Made by a program: the position numbers and the translations under genes. From Hemileia vastatrix (taxonomy: Eukaryota > Basidiomycota > Pucciniomycetes > Pucciniales > Zaghouaniaceae), in assembly GCA_030280995.1 (NCBI GenBank), contig JASXTE010000004.1:39178797-39242796 (forward strand): a DNA stretch of 64,000 bases. The letters are read 5' to 3'. Positions 11,561-22,518 of the stretch are shown here, in pieces; position 1 is the stretch's first letter, and every line of letters begins with the position of its first letter. A model generated the notes under the pieces. The model was not told the DNA's origin and made no database searches. It saw nothing but the letters and a program-made list of their open reading frames with translations.

Positions 11561-12137
11561 AAACATCTACTTTTAAATTACTACTTACAAATTAGTATTT
11601 ATCTTCCTATTCTATCTCCTCTTTTTATCTTCCTTTTTCTATACCTTCTAGAAAATCCACCAATAAAATCTCTCTTTTATCTTGGTGAGTCCAAAATTTT
11701 AAGTTTGTGAATTGAGATTTTGGTTCAGGATTAAGATTAAGAACATCACATTTTAGATGAAACCAATGGCAGCTTTGACATCCTTTGAATCTTGCTTGAA
11801 CTACTATATTTTTAACAAAATAGTGATTAGATTTTTTGCATTTTGTGCAAGGTTTAGAGTATTGATATGTGAGCTGATAACCCTTGTTAGAATAGTCTTC
11901 AATACTACATGAGGTACTCATTTAAAATATTCTGGAGAAAACAAAACTTGAAACATACTTTGGTTGTTAGAGAAAATGGTTTTTTGTAGACCAATAATAT
12001 TTATGGAAGCAAAGTATGCAAGTTTATTTTGGAAACAAATTAACCTGCAATTTACTATATTATGGTGTCCAGACCACCAAATTATTTATAAGTCAAAAAA
12101 AATTTATGTCAAAAAAAAATTTTTTTTTTTGTCAATA

Positions 12138-12262
12138 CCCTCCACTTCTATTTACCATAAAAGGGGGTGGGGATCACAATTTTTTTTTTTCCAAGTCAGA
12201 AAAAAATTTATGACAAAAAAAAAAAAGGCAATACCCTCCCCTGTGTTTTATTGAATTAGGGG
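12138..12262 (-). terminator. Paired GC-rich hairpins 3' of the element A dioxygenase gene
   Basis: Two hairpin-forming units lie here, each starting CCCTCC on the + strand and closing with an AGGGG block: 12138-12170 and 12234-12262. The loop of the right-hand unit, nearer the gene, contains TTTTATTG, which on the transcribed (-) strand reads CAATAAAA, a polyadenylation signal in sense orientation. The hairpins lie about 300 bp beyond the dioxygenase stop. The same arrangement is found behind the other dioxygenase copies, so it is probably the 3'-end module of that gene. Confidence 0.5.
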
Positions 12263-12563
12263 CATTGATTGTCAAAATTGATGTTCATTGCATAAATTAA
12301 CATGAAAACAAGTCTTATAAGATAATTAAAAAATTTAAATTAATGACAATTCAAGTAAAAATGTGAGTGGAAATCATCTGTGACCAAAGTCAATGAAATC
12401 AAACGCAAATGTATACATGAATCTCATGAGAAAAACAAATTTCCTCATGATTACTGTTATATGACATATGACCTGATGACTCATTAGTTTAGGTAAGTAG
12501 AGTATCATATATTACTTTTAAAATGTTAATTTGTGAAATAAAAATAAAATTTGACAACTTTTA

Positions 12564-13773
12564 TTACACCCCATACCTTTTCTTTTCTACCTAATGTTTT
12601 TTGTTTTACCCCACCTTTTTTTCTTACCTTAGACCAGCTCCCTATTGACTTGAAAAGACCATCTGAAATGTGTGAATTCTTCACAGGATTCTAAGCCAGG
12701 TGGTGCTTTAGTTGTCTGGTGATTGTGAAGGTCTTGAATACCAAATTGCTTCAATTATTCCATTTCCTGTTTCAAATTCAATAATGCATCAATGGTCAGG
12801 AAATTATAGACCATGGCCTTTTTTAGATGAGGAGGGTGAGGGGATGGAAAGACCAGGTTTTGGATTAACTTATGAGAATATTCCAAATGTGAGAAAGTGG
12901 AGATCATTTTCATCCACATGAATTTTGTTATAAAAACCACCAAAGATTACCGTGAAATTAGAAGCAAAAATATCATCATCAACAAGTTTTAGCCATTCTG
13001 AATCTGTCCAATTAGGGATTTTAAACTGTTTTTCCAATTCATGATTAGATTCAAAAGCATGATGACATAGATTCTTTAATCAATGAGCTAAAAAATGGTT
13101 GAATGTTGACAAGGAGTCCCATTTTTTTAAATCTTGTTTCATTTCTTTGGAAGTAAGATCTCTTAGTGAAGAATAAATACCTGTAGAAAGAATAAGAAAT
13201 TTTTTTTATATTCATTCATCTATAAATAAGCTTACTTAGTAAAAAACCTTTGTCATATACTGGCCTCCAAGCAATACCATACATGAAACCTCCAAGAATA
13301 TTTTTGTTTGAAAAAGGTTGAAAAGCTAAGGCCATTTGATACAAAGTCAATATAAGAAGATCTGATAAATTTTGAAAAATTTCATTTGTATTTTCTTCAA
13401 ATGAGTGAACCTCAAAAATAAATTGAAGTTTGAAAGAATTAGAAACAACAGCATTTTTTTTTTTAATTTCCAGTCTTATCTTCTTCATTGTTACTTGACT
13501 TCAATTTTTTATCAGTTATAGGCTCAGGAAAAAATTTTGTATTATCAGGTAGTTTTTTTGAATAACTTTTTTTTTTTTTTTTTTTTGGAAGAATCTAGTT
13601 TTGAAGTAACTGAAGCCAGTTGAACTTCCAATAAATTTGGAACAAAATTGTTTTTCTCTTATGTAATTTTGAATTTGACCATGTTTTGAAAAAGATGATA
13701 TTGAAGAAAGTGAAGAAAGAGAAGATGAAGATATTGAGGTAAGTGATGAAAGGGATGAGTTTGAAGAAGACAT
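12564..13773 (-). pseudogene. TET/JBP-like 2OG-Fe(II) dioxygenase of Harbinger A
   Basis: The N-terminus is Ser-rich (SSSNSSLSSLTSISSSS). The middle contains GIYSSLRDLTSKEMK and IPNWTDSEWLKLVD. The catalytic part shows GGFYNKIHVDEND, where H-V-D is the iron-binding HxD, then FLTFGIFS, a GHG turn with FPDH, and IIEFETGNGIIEAIW. This order (HxD, FTFG-like strand, F-P, DF/EF, W, then a His-Gln-Thr-Thr in better copies) is what I expect of the TET-like superfamily found in basidiomycetes, which oxidises 5-methylcytosine in characterised members. Several in-frame stops and a frameshift before the distal His make this copy inactive. The assignment rests on motif order and has not been checked by profile search. 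Confidence 0.6.
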
Positions 13774-13879
13774 TTTTTTATTTTAAGATGAGTCTAGATT
13801 CTCAGTCCTTTTTTTCTAAAAAAAAAGAAAAATATCAATGTAATAAAACAAATAAAATAAAATTAGATGAAAATTACCT

Positions 13880-14500
13880 AAAAAGTTCTCCTCAAAATAC
13901 CTTGAAGAAATAGTCCCAAAAATTTCCTAAAAGAAGTCCCAAAAGTCCAAAAAAAGAGCCCCAAAAATTGCCAAAAATAAGTCCCAAAAGTACTCAAAAA
14001 GTGTTCCAAAAGTTTCCAAGAAAAAGTGTCCCAAAAGTTTCCAAAAAAGTATCCTAAAATTCCTGTAAAACCTCCCACAAAATTTCCAGAAAAGTGCCAA
14101 AAGGTTTCCAGAAAAGTGGGAAAAAGTGCCAAAAAAATTACCAAAAATTTTCCAAAAAAGTGCCAAAATGACTTAAAAATACTTTAAGATGTTTTTAAAA
14201 TGTTTCTGAATGATTTCCAAGAATTTCTGAGCATTTAGTAATTGATTTAGTGAAAAAATAGACCCAAAATAGCCCCAAAACACCTAGAATTCACCAAGAA
14301 ATGCTTGGAAAATGTTTCTGGAAGGTTTTAACAAAATAAAATACCAAAAAAAGGCCAAAAACACCCCAAAGTGTGTGGAAATAGCTTAGAAAAAATTTTC
14401 TAATTTTTCCCAAATGATTCCAAAGCAATTTAGCAAAGAAAAAGGCCAAAAAAGTGAAAATGCCTAAAAATGACCAAAAAACACCAAAAAGTCAATAAAT
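13880..14500. repeat. Degenerate CCAAAAGT-type minisatellite in Harbinger A
   Basis: Short imperfect units of 12-20 bp such as GTCCCAAAAGT, GTTTCCAAAAAAGTGCC and CCCCAAAAAT repeat across about 600 bp. Element B has the equivalent block at 47640-48120, so it belongs to this element family. On the opposite strand it gives open frames rich in Phe, Trp and Gly that I regard as artefacts. Confidence 0.7.
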
Positions 14501-14984
14501 AAAGAATGAACATGATAGAGAAAAAGAAAAAAGGGTAAAAATAAGGGGGAAAGAGAAATAAGAGCAGATAAATCAGCAATTAAAACAAAAAAGATGATAA
14601 AAAAGAAACAAAAAAAGAGACAAGAAAAAAGACATTTCAATTAGCAATTAAATTTACAAAAATGAGAATGTGACTTACTTTGAGTGCAGTGGAGTGAGAA
14701 GTATCAGAACTAGCAATGAATGATGGAAGTTAGTGATGAAAAGAAGATGAAATATCTTAGTGAGATAGAATCTTAGAAATGTTATGCCATTTAAAGTCTG
14801 GGAGCTTATCCAAAATGAATGAAACTGAGAAACTGGGGAATTTCATTGGCAAAAATTATTAAACAAAAAAAATGTAAATCAGTTAAGATAGGCCCACAAA
14901 GTGAGAAAAGGTGATTGGTAGTATTTTAGCATGCATAGAACTGAGTTGAGATAATGAATTACTGCTAGATTCTATTGGTGGAGG

Positions 14985-16115
14985 TGGATCAGGAATCTCA
15001 TCTTGATGAAGCTCATTTCATCCATCTTTAAAGTTAGCAAGAAGTTGGTGTAATATAAGACAAGCAGTGATCCAGTCTACAGTAACCTTCATTTCCATTT
15101 TTATGGAGTGGATTCCTTAGCTCTTGTAGAGAAGAAAATCGGCCTTCCAGTATCACTATTGCATGCTCAATCCTAACACAAGATTTTGCTAGAAGAGTAT
15201 TGAATCTTGATTTTTTACTTTCTTCATCACCAGTCCCACAAAAAGCGGGAAAGGAATAAACACCATTTGAATAAGTAGAGTCTGCTAAATAATATTGAGA
15301 ATGTTGAGAAATATTTATTTGCTGAAACACAGAGTAATCGTGGCAAGCATCAGGGAATCCAGCATGAAAAGCAATGAAGTTCTTGTTAATATCACAAACT
15401 GATTGAAGAGCTATTGAGTAGCTAAAAAAAGGAAAAGATTAATATGAGATTTGTTTGAAATTATAAAAGAAAAAAATATCACCTTTTTTTGTGATCAAAA
15501 TAGTTATTTCCATCTCTGGCAGGTTTTTGACTCAAAGGTATGGTGGTACCATCAAAAAAACCAATGCAGCCAGGAAAACCATCTTTTTGAATCACCTGAG
15601 GGTTCTCCATCCTTTCTTCTTTATTGGGCCAATTCAGAAGTTGAGCTTCAAGAGAAAGAATTGCCATTATGACTTGCTTTGTATAAAGGTGAAATGTTCC
15701 TTGACCAAGCTGGAAGAGGTTATAAAGACAGGTTAATGCTGCACCATTACCATTTGAGCCAAAACAGAAAAGTGCCACAGATATTTGAATAGCTGGATCT
15801 CTTTGAGGACAATGAGAATTATTTTTGAAAATTTAATGATCTTGTGTCAATTCAAGTAAACTAAGAAATCCAGGAAAAGTTTTGCAAAATGTCTGTTGAA
15901 AGCTAGCTTCAGGAATGTTGGAAAAAACATCAAGTTGATATCAAGGTTGGTCATTGTATAGAAGGTGTTCTAGGAAATAAGTAGTGGTTCTCCAACATGT
16001 TGCACATAAAAGCCAAGTCAAGTTCTGCATCAGAATTGGTATCAGAGCTAACCATTAGATCAAGAGCTACAACTGCAGCAATGATCTAAAGTTGATGGCA
16101 GACTGAAAGTGGCAT
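14985..16115 (-). pseudogene. PIF/Harbinger DDE transposase of element A
   Basis: Reading leftward, an N-terminal helical region with stops is followed by QISVALFCFGSNGNGAA, LYTKQVIMAI and the first catalytic Asp in GCIGFFDGTTIPLSQKP. After an apparent intron near 15420-15480 come YSIALQSVCDINKNF, the second Asp in YLADSTYSNG, and the catalytic Glu region RIEHAIVILEGRFSSL, giving the full D-D-E set. The C-terminus (DWITACLILHQLLANF on a shifted frame) is conserved in element F. Stops around 15830-15900 and a frameshift near 15080 inactivate it. It cuts and joins at the terminal repeats, with help from the Myb-like partner. Confidence 0.75.
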
Positions 16116-16454
16116 GTTATGTTGGTGAACAGTGGTAAAGATAAAGGGTAAGTGTATGATTATAAGATTGATTAAGTTCTGGAAATTCATATACCTTACT
16201 CATTTGAATAAGCCCTTAAGGATTAGGTGAAAAAAATGTAGGTGTTGGCGTATTTTTACTTAGTGCTAACTAATCATGATGATGAAAGGAAGTGTTTTGT
16301 TGACTTTCTTGACCCAAAAGAAGACATGTTTGGGGACAAATACTCTGTTTAAATACACCTGTCCAGGGCAGGTGTATTTCATTTTTTATGGTGGGTTTGG
16401 TACCTTTTTTGTGGCATGTTTTTGTGGTGTATTTGGTAATGTTTGAGACCCCCT

Positions 16455-16740
16455 AATAAAATAAGACATTTTGTTATGCTTTTTATTTTTTATTTTATTT
16501 TTTGTTATGTTAATGAGCCAATCTCCTAAAAATTTACACACATTATTAGAGTAGCTTGACACATAAATTATTAGTTAATTAGTCAGTTTGTTTTTTTAAG
16601 CCAAAAAAAAGTTTTTTTTCTGATTTTTTTTTTGGAGGCTGTAAGGAGACAGGGTCATTTTTTCAAAATTTATTTTTTGGAAAAGAACTTGGCTCCAATT
16701 TCAATTGAAATATTTTTTTTATTTTATTATTTTATTTTAT
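16455..16740. other. Spacer after Harbinger A
   Basis: AT-rich sequence without a gene. The first three bases (AAT) are the right target-site duplication of element A. Imperfect ATTTT repeats near 16716-16740 grade into the hexamer array. Confidence 0.5.
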
Positions 16741-18093
16741 TTTATTTTTATTTTTATTTTTATTTTTATTTTTATTTTTATTTTTATTTTTATTTTTATT
16801 TTTATTTTTATTTTTATTTTTATTTTTATTTTTATTTTTATTTTTATTTTTATTTTTATTTTTATTTTTATTTTTATTTTTATTTTTATTTTTATTTTTA
16901 TTTTTATTTTTATTTTTATTTTTATTTTTATTTTTATTTTTATTTTTATTTTTATTTTTATTTTTATTTTTATTTTTATTTTTATTTTTATTTTTATTTT
17001 TATTTTTATTTTTATTTTTATTTTTATTTTTATTTTTATTTTTATTTTTATTTTTATTTTTATTTTTATTTTTATTTTTATTTTTATTTTTATTTTTATT
17101 TTTATTTTTATTTTTATTTTTATTTTTATTTTTATTTTTATTTTTATTTTTATTTTTATTTTTATTTTTATTTTTATTTTTATTTTTATTTTTATTTTTA
17201 TTTTTATTTTTATTTTTATTTTTATTTTTATTTTTATTTTTATTTTTATTTTTATTTTTATTTTTATTTTTATTTTTATTTTTATTTTTATTTTTATTTT
17301 TATTTTTATTTTTATTTTTATTTTTATTTTTATTTTTATTTTTATTTTTATTTTTATTTTTATTTTTATTTTTATTTTTATTTTTATTTTTATTTTTATT
17401 TTTATTTTTATTTTTATTTTTATTTTTATTTTTATTTTTATTTTTATTTTTATTTTTATTTTTATTTTTATTTTTATTTTTATTTTTATTTTTATTTTTA
17501 TTTTTATTTTTATTTTTATTTTTATTTTTATTTTTATTTTTATTTTTATTTTTATTTTTATTTTTATTTTTATTTTTATTTTTATTTTTATTTTTATTTT
17601 TATTTTTATTTTTATTTTTATTTTTATTTTTATTTTTATTTTTATTTTTATTTTTATTTTTATTTTTATTTTTATTTTTATTTTTATTTTTATTTTTATT
17701 TTTATTTTTATTTTTATTTTTATTTTTATTTTTATTTTTATTTTTATTTTTATTTTTATTTTTATTTTTATTTTTATTTTTATTTTTATTTTTATTTTTA
17801 TTTTTATTTTTATTTTTATTTTTATTTTTATTTTTATTTTTATTTTTATTTTTATTTTTATTTTTATTTTTATTTTTATTTTTATTTTTATTTTTATTTT
17901 TATTTTTATTTTTATTTTTATTTTTATTTTTATTTTTATTTTTATTTTTATTTTTATTTTTATTTTTATTTTTATTTTTATTTTTATTTTTATTTTTATT
18001 TTTATTTTTATTTTTATTTTTATTTTTATTTTTATTTTTATTTTTATTTTTATTTTTATTTTTATTTTTATTTTTATTTTTATTTTTATTTTT
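16741..18093. repeat. Perfect (TTTTTA)n hexanucleotide array, about 225 units
   Basis: The hexamer TTTTTA repeats without any visible interruption for about 1.35 kb, flanked by imperfect TTTTA and TTTCTT units. Open frames through it give only Phe/Tyr or Ile/Phe alternation and are not genes. The lack of point changes implies recent expansion or strong homogenisation. The unit is not a known telomere repeat. Confidence 0.95.
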
Positions 18094-18189
18094 CTTTATT
18101 TTTCTTTTTATTTCTTTTTTGTTATTTGTTTTTTTGAATATGACTCATTTTTCATCCTCTCTCTTTCTTAATGGTGAATATATCAAATT

Positions 18190-18427
18190 CATATACAATA
18201 TAGAGAGTGGACTTGCTAGCAAGTCCTTAACATGAAATCAGATGGAACTCATACTGAGCTCATACTGAAATATATTTGAAAACCCACCTAAAACGGCTCT
18301 GGTGAGTGGTTTTCATCTCTGATTGTATGGTTCCTCTTTCAATAGCTCAATGTGTGTTAAATCTGTGGTGAGTTTGGGTCCAAGGTTGTGGACTTGTTAA
18401 AATTTCTGCCCCCCATATTGTGTGGTG
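18190..18427. mobile_element. CACTA-type MITE 1, TSD ATT
   Basis: A 238-bp element with ends CATATACAATATAG and CCCATATTGTGTGGTG, flanked by ATT on both sides (18187-18189, 18428-18430). It has the inner repeat GGACTTGCTAGCAAGTCC, itself a palindrome, and a block of ACTCA-type short repeats, as in the copies at 23831 and 29347. The left CAC end is mutated to CAT. It is too short to encode anything and must be moved by a transposase in trans. Confidence 0.8.
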
Positions 18428-18860
18428 ATTTTTGCTAAAAATTTTTAGTTTAGTTTTTTAAGTCAACATTTGCACTTTTTTTTAAAAAATGATTCCATGA
18501 AAAGAATATTTTATATTCTATTTATTTATTAATTATTTTGATAGCATATTATAAATCTAGGACTATATGAATTGTTCTTATTTTTAAAAATGTTTAGGTT
18601 GTTTGAGTCATAATTTTGAGGTTAACTGAATGTTTGAAAAGTGATGAGGATAATATTGTTAGGGGGCTGTATGTATGAATAGTGAGTATTCTACCAAGAA
18701 AAAAAAGTCTGTGAACACTATGTTTTTTTGAAGCTACTCTATCAATATCAATACAAACCACTTCCAGTTTTGTAATCTGGTGCAAAACATATGTTTGGAA
18801 TTAGTTTAATGTGCTGAAAAAAATTAAAATGACTGGAATAACAATAAGAAACAATTTATG
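18428..18860. other. Spacer, nothing recognised
   Basis: AT-rich sequence between the MITE and the LTR at 18861. A 63-codon leftward frame at 18594-18785 shows no recognisable motif, and I do not call it a gene. Confidence 0.5.
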
Positions 18861-19642
18861 TGTCACCAAACGGCCTATGCACATAGTTAAGGTTGTTCCT
18901 GAGTAAGTGAGGTTGGTAAATGTGATTGAGAACTACTTCAAGGTTCAGATGAATACTTTGAGGACGTAATTCCAAGATACTTCAAAGATATATTATCTGC
19001 TTTGAGGCAAGTTCAAGGTGAATAATAATGTATGGTAGAGTAACACTGAAATTCAAGGAGTCTCACAAAGGGTTGCAACTTAATAATAAAAAGGGATTTA
19101 GGAGTTTTAGAAGTCTGAAAATAAATTGATTATTAATAAAGGTAGGAAACAATAATAGTTTGATATAAATTTAAATACTATCACAACAAGATTATAATTT
19201 ATATATAAAGAATGTAGAGCCAAATACCCCCAATTATATAAAAAGCCTCACCTTGTATTGACCCCTTTAATAAACCACCCTTAATTTATCACTGACCCTC
19301 CAATATAGCCCACAGATACTTTAACCCTACTCCTATTCCTACTCACAGACCTTTAATTACCCTTAATCACACAATAACCCAAAATTGAGACTATACTATT
19401 TATATGAGCACTAATACACTGCAAATTTACTTAAAGTTGAAAAGTATAAGCAGATGATTGACCAATTCAGATTTAAAGTTTAGATAGCACAGTTACTAGT
19501 GTGTTTGAATAAAGACAACAAAGGAGAAAAGCAGTTGCTAGGTGGATGTTGCTTTCTGTGCTTCAAGTATGGAATTGTGTAGTGTATTTATATATGGATT
19601 AAAAGATTGATTTTTTCTTCAATTGTCAAGTGGCGTGTGACA
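18861..19642 (+). mobile_element. Solo LTR (TGTCAC family), + orientation
   Basis: This stretch begins TGTCACC and ends GTGACA, with near-identical flanks TTATG (left) and TCATG (right). Its first half matches, in opposite orientation, the element at 21756-22518; the shared block around TCTCACAAAGGGTTG at 19060 is clear. A block with TATATAAAAAGCC near 19230 could be the promoter. No coding region or second LTR is present. Confidence 0.55.
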
Positions 19643-20811
19643 TCATGATCTTAAAAGTATAAAAACAAAAATTAATTTTTATTTTTATTTATTTTTTTTG
19701 CTACACCTAAGAATTTATTTTTTCAGTTGGGTCAAATATTTACCTCTGAACATAGCCAAGGTGTCATATAATATAATGCCTTGCCAAAAGTAAAATTTTA
19801 AAAAAAATAGTGAAAAAGATAATAATTTTTGTGGGTGTGTTGATATGCTCTGAGTGCCTTGGTTTACAGATTTTCAAAATATGTCAAGGGAAATTATATC
19901 AAATGGCATTCAAAGTTACTCTTGAAAAGAAAAAAAAGAGACAATTATTAGGTAGCATAAGGCTTGGAGGAGTTTGGTTAAAGTGATAAAATTTCAGCTG
20001 CATGAATTGGTTACTTTGGAAGTGTTTTCATGAAAGAAAAAAAGGTTTGGGTTTGATGTATGAAGCTATTATGAAGGCAGCAAAAAAAATCTTGAAGAGG
20101 AAAAAGGTTGAGAATCAGTAAATGGTTGTAATGAGACAAATGAATGGAATGGTAAAAAAGAGGGAAATTACATGCAAAATGCACAAAAATTCTGTTCACA
20201 GATTTCTTGGGTAGACTACTGTGCATACACTGACTATATAAAAAAAATTCTGTCATCCCTTTTGATCACTAGATCAAAAACAAAGACAACTTTCAGTCAA
20301 GTCCTTTTTTTTGGTGCTATGGTAGGAATATATGTAGGAGCCATGGAAGAGTTACTTAGTAAAAGTTCTTTTCTCTCCTATTCACCTTGAGACTTTGAAA
20401 TCTTCTGGTAACACTATAAAAATATACAATATACATACACCTCAATTTGAAATGATAAAAACTAGTACAATATTGATAAAGGTATATATTTTCAAAAATG
20501 TTTTACTGAATGTGAAAGAATATTCTGAGGTTGTATCAATTTGTTATCATGTTCCACTCCTTTGAAAAATTATATCCATGTCTTAAAAATCATGGTTTTC
20601 AAATTCAGATTCTAAGCTTTTGAATGCAGTTTAAATAATCAAGATTGGTGTGAGATTGATAGAATAGTGGTTTCACCTTCTTTGAGATGCGTGTTTACAC
20701 ATGCATGAAAGGTAAGTCTGGTGGTCACTCAAATATTTCTTTGAAACCATACACCACCTTCTCATAGTACTTACAGGAATATTTGGGTTTCCATGGCCTA
20801 AAACTCATATT
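19643..20811. other. Spacer, no supported gene
   Basis: About 1.2 kb of AT-rich sequence. Short frames at 20011-20256 (-) and 20172-20390 (+) overlap each other and have no recognisable motif. ATT at 20809-20811 is the left target-site duplication of Harbinger D. Confidence 0.5.
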
Positions 20812-21099
20812 AGGGGATGTCAGTTCTGGCAAATACACACTTATATTTTGCAAACAAGTCACCTATTTCAAAAAAGGGTGTCAGTTATGACTTCAAATCT
20901 GCACTTTTTTCCTTATTTTTTTTACAAACACAAGTTGGCCACAACATCCCTGTCACACGTGACCACCTCCCTCCCTCCCCTCATCTGACTTCATTTGTTT
21001 CCCCTCCCTCCATAGTTTCCCTTCATTCAATCAGTCTCCCTATATTTTAAAAAATTAACATTCCCTTCTTTTTTTGGTTTCCACTATCCCTCAATTCCT

Positions 21100-21470
21100 T
21101 TTTTTGAATTTTTTGGGTGTTTTTTGACCTCCATTGGCATATTTTTCAGGAATGTTTTAGCATATTTTGCAGTAATATTTTAGTGTATTTTGCAGGCAAA
21201 TTTTAGTTTATTTTGCAGAAGTTTTTGGTGTCTTTTTTATGCAGTTTTTAGTGTATTCTTCAGGCTTTTTTAAACACATTTTGTAGGAATTTTTGGTGTA
21301 TTTTGCAGATTTTTTTTAGAGTATTCTTCAGGAATTTTTGGGTTATTTTTCAGGATTTTTTTACCATATCTTGCAGGAATTTCAGGAATATTTTCTGGTT
21401 TGTTTTTAGCATATTCTGAAGGAATTTATAGCATATTTTTTAGGAAATTTAGTGGAATATTTTGCTATCC
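21100..21470. repeat. Degenerate TATTTTGCAGGAATTTT minisatellite in Harbinger D
   Basis: Imperfect units of about 25-30 bp with the core GTATTTTGCAG or CATATTTTTCAGGAAT repeat across some 370 bp. No gene is present. Elements A, B and C have comparable but sequence-unrelated repeat blocks. Confidence 0.65.
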
Positions 21471-21755
21471 TTCAACAACATTTTTTGGCTATAGATTGGT
21501 GGTGTTTTTTTGGTGGCATTATTTAGTGGAATTTTGGCCATTTTTGGGAGCATATTAGGGGTTTTCAGTTCTATAAAATTTTCATGTAATTGATACAAAT
21601 TCATAGTACATTCTTTATGTGTTTCAAATGCTAAATACTTAATTCCCCCAAACTTCAACTTTGATGGTTCACAACCTATTTTTTCCCTATCTTTCCATCA
21701 AAGTAAGTATCAACCCCTTTTTATTTTTCATCCCTATCTGATATCTCTTTCTTTC

Positions 21756-22518
21756 ATGTGACACATGAAACTCAAAGAAAAATCAGCTCACTATGTGCAT
21801 AATCCAGGGCATAATTATCTCACCTGACCTCATATGCACAGCACAGAAATGGCATTTGCCTAGCAACAGGTTTTCTTTTGTATTCTCAATCTGGACTTGC
21901 TTATTTGACTGAGCTCTATCAACGTTGCTAAATATAAATTAGTATATTAAGTCAATTACTTGCTTAAAATTTTCAATTTAAGCATATCAAAGCACTATTA
22001 GCGCTATGGCTGATGCAATATTCTAAATGTGTGTTATTGTGGGTCTGAGAGTAGAAACAGGTGTCAATTATAGGTGGTCTGTGATATGGTGATGACATTT
22101 AATAAAGGGGTTGATTCTAGGTAGAGTTTTCTATATAAATGGTGTCAGTTTTGATATGACATTCCCTAGAATTAAATTATAATATTGTTTTGATAGTAGT
22201 TGATATTATAGTAATATATATTGTGCTATGATTCTTTCCTTCATTTTCTTAATACTCAATTATAACTCCTTTAAATCATTTACCTTTATTACTAAGTTTC
22301 CAACCCTTTGTGAGATTTCTTAGAATATTAGTATCGCCTTTAAATCCATATTAGTATTCTCCTAAAAAATATCTCAAAGAAAGATAAGTTCCTTCAACAT
22401 ATCTTCAAACCACTTCTTCAAGGTATTCCTCAATGCCTCAAAGAAGTTTCAAACTTACATTTCCAGTCTCACTTGCTGAGGAGCACCTTTGAGCTTGTGT
22501 GTAGGTTCCCCAGTGACA
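21756..22518 (-). mobile_element. Solo LTR (TGTCAC family) inside Harbinger D, TSD CTTTC
   Basis: Read on the minus strand, the element starts TGTCACTGGGGAACC at 22518. It is flanked by CTTTC at 21751-21755 and 22519-22523. It matches the copy at 18861-19642 in opposite orientation. No internal region remains, consistent with LTR-LTR recombination. Confidence 0.7.

Larger units (their letters stand above)
9790..11921 (-). pseudogene. Cysteine-motif/coiled-coil protein of Harbinger A, split by an LTR
   Basis: Reading leftward, the gene begins at 11921 with MSTSCSIEDYSNKG and has CTKC, then CQSCHWFHLKC, suggesting a small zinc-binding module of about 60 residues. The frame stops at 11625, just beside the inserted LTR. 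Beyond the LTR, 10316-10030 encodes an acidic Ser/Glu stretch ending in DDDSIWEQI, and 9990-9840 a coiled coil (LLDISSLVRQKN, then LRKEIHELLEEF). Element C has the same order: the N-terminal domain, then DEDSIWNQI, then a LLETSRLV coiled coil. Two copies in different elements with conserved order argue for a real protein. Its family is unknown to me. It lies on the same strand as, and downstream of, the dioxygenase gene. Confidence 0.5.
8046..16454. mobile_element. PIF/Harbinger element A, four-gene type, TSD AAT
   Basis: The left end begins AGGGGGTCTCAAACATTACC and the right end is its reverse complement (GGTAATGTTTGAGACCCCCT), with AAT at 8043-8045 and 16455-16457. Inside are, in order, a Myb/SANT-like gene reading inward from the left (8512-9734), a cysteine-motif/coiled-coil gene (-), a TET-like dioxygenase (-, 12564-13773), a block of degenerate short repeats, and a DDE transposase reading inward from the right (-, about 14985-16115). 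An LTR fragment is inserted at 10412. The terminal repeats, 3-bp TSD and transposase plus Myb-like pair are the standard Harbinger layout; the other two genes are extra. All four genes carry stops or frameshifts, so this copy is not autonomous now. Confidence 0.85.

Noticed and set aside
12130..12262. Hairpin pairs as terminal repeats of an independent transposon
   Set aside because: The two units are in the same orientation, lie on one side of the dioxygenase gene only, and have no flanking duplication; a 3'-end module fits better.
13878..14166. Two leftward frames rich in Phe, Trp and Gly
   Set aside because: Translations of the degenerate CCAAAAGT minisatellite in two frames.
16632..18171. 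Two open frames of about 490-500 codons (Tyr-Phe and Ile-Phe repeats)
   Set aside because: They are translations of the TTTTTA array; no coding signal.
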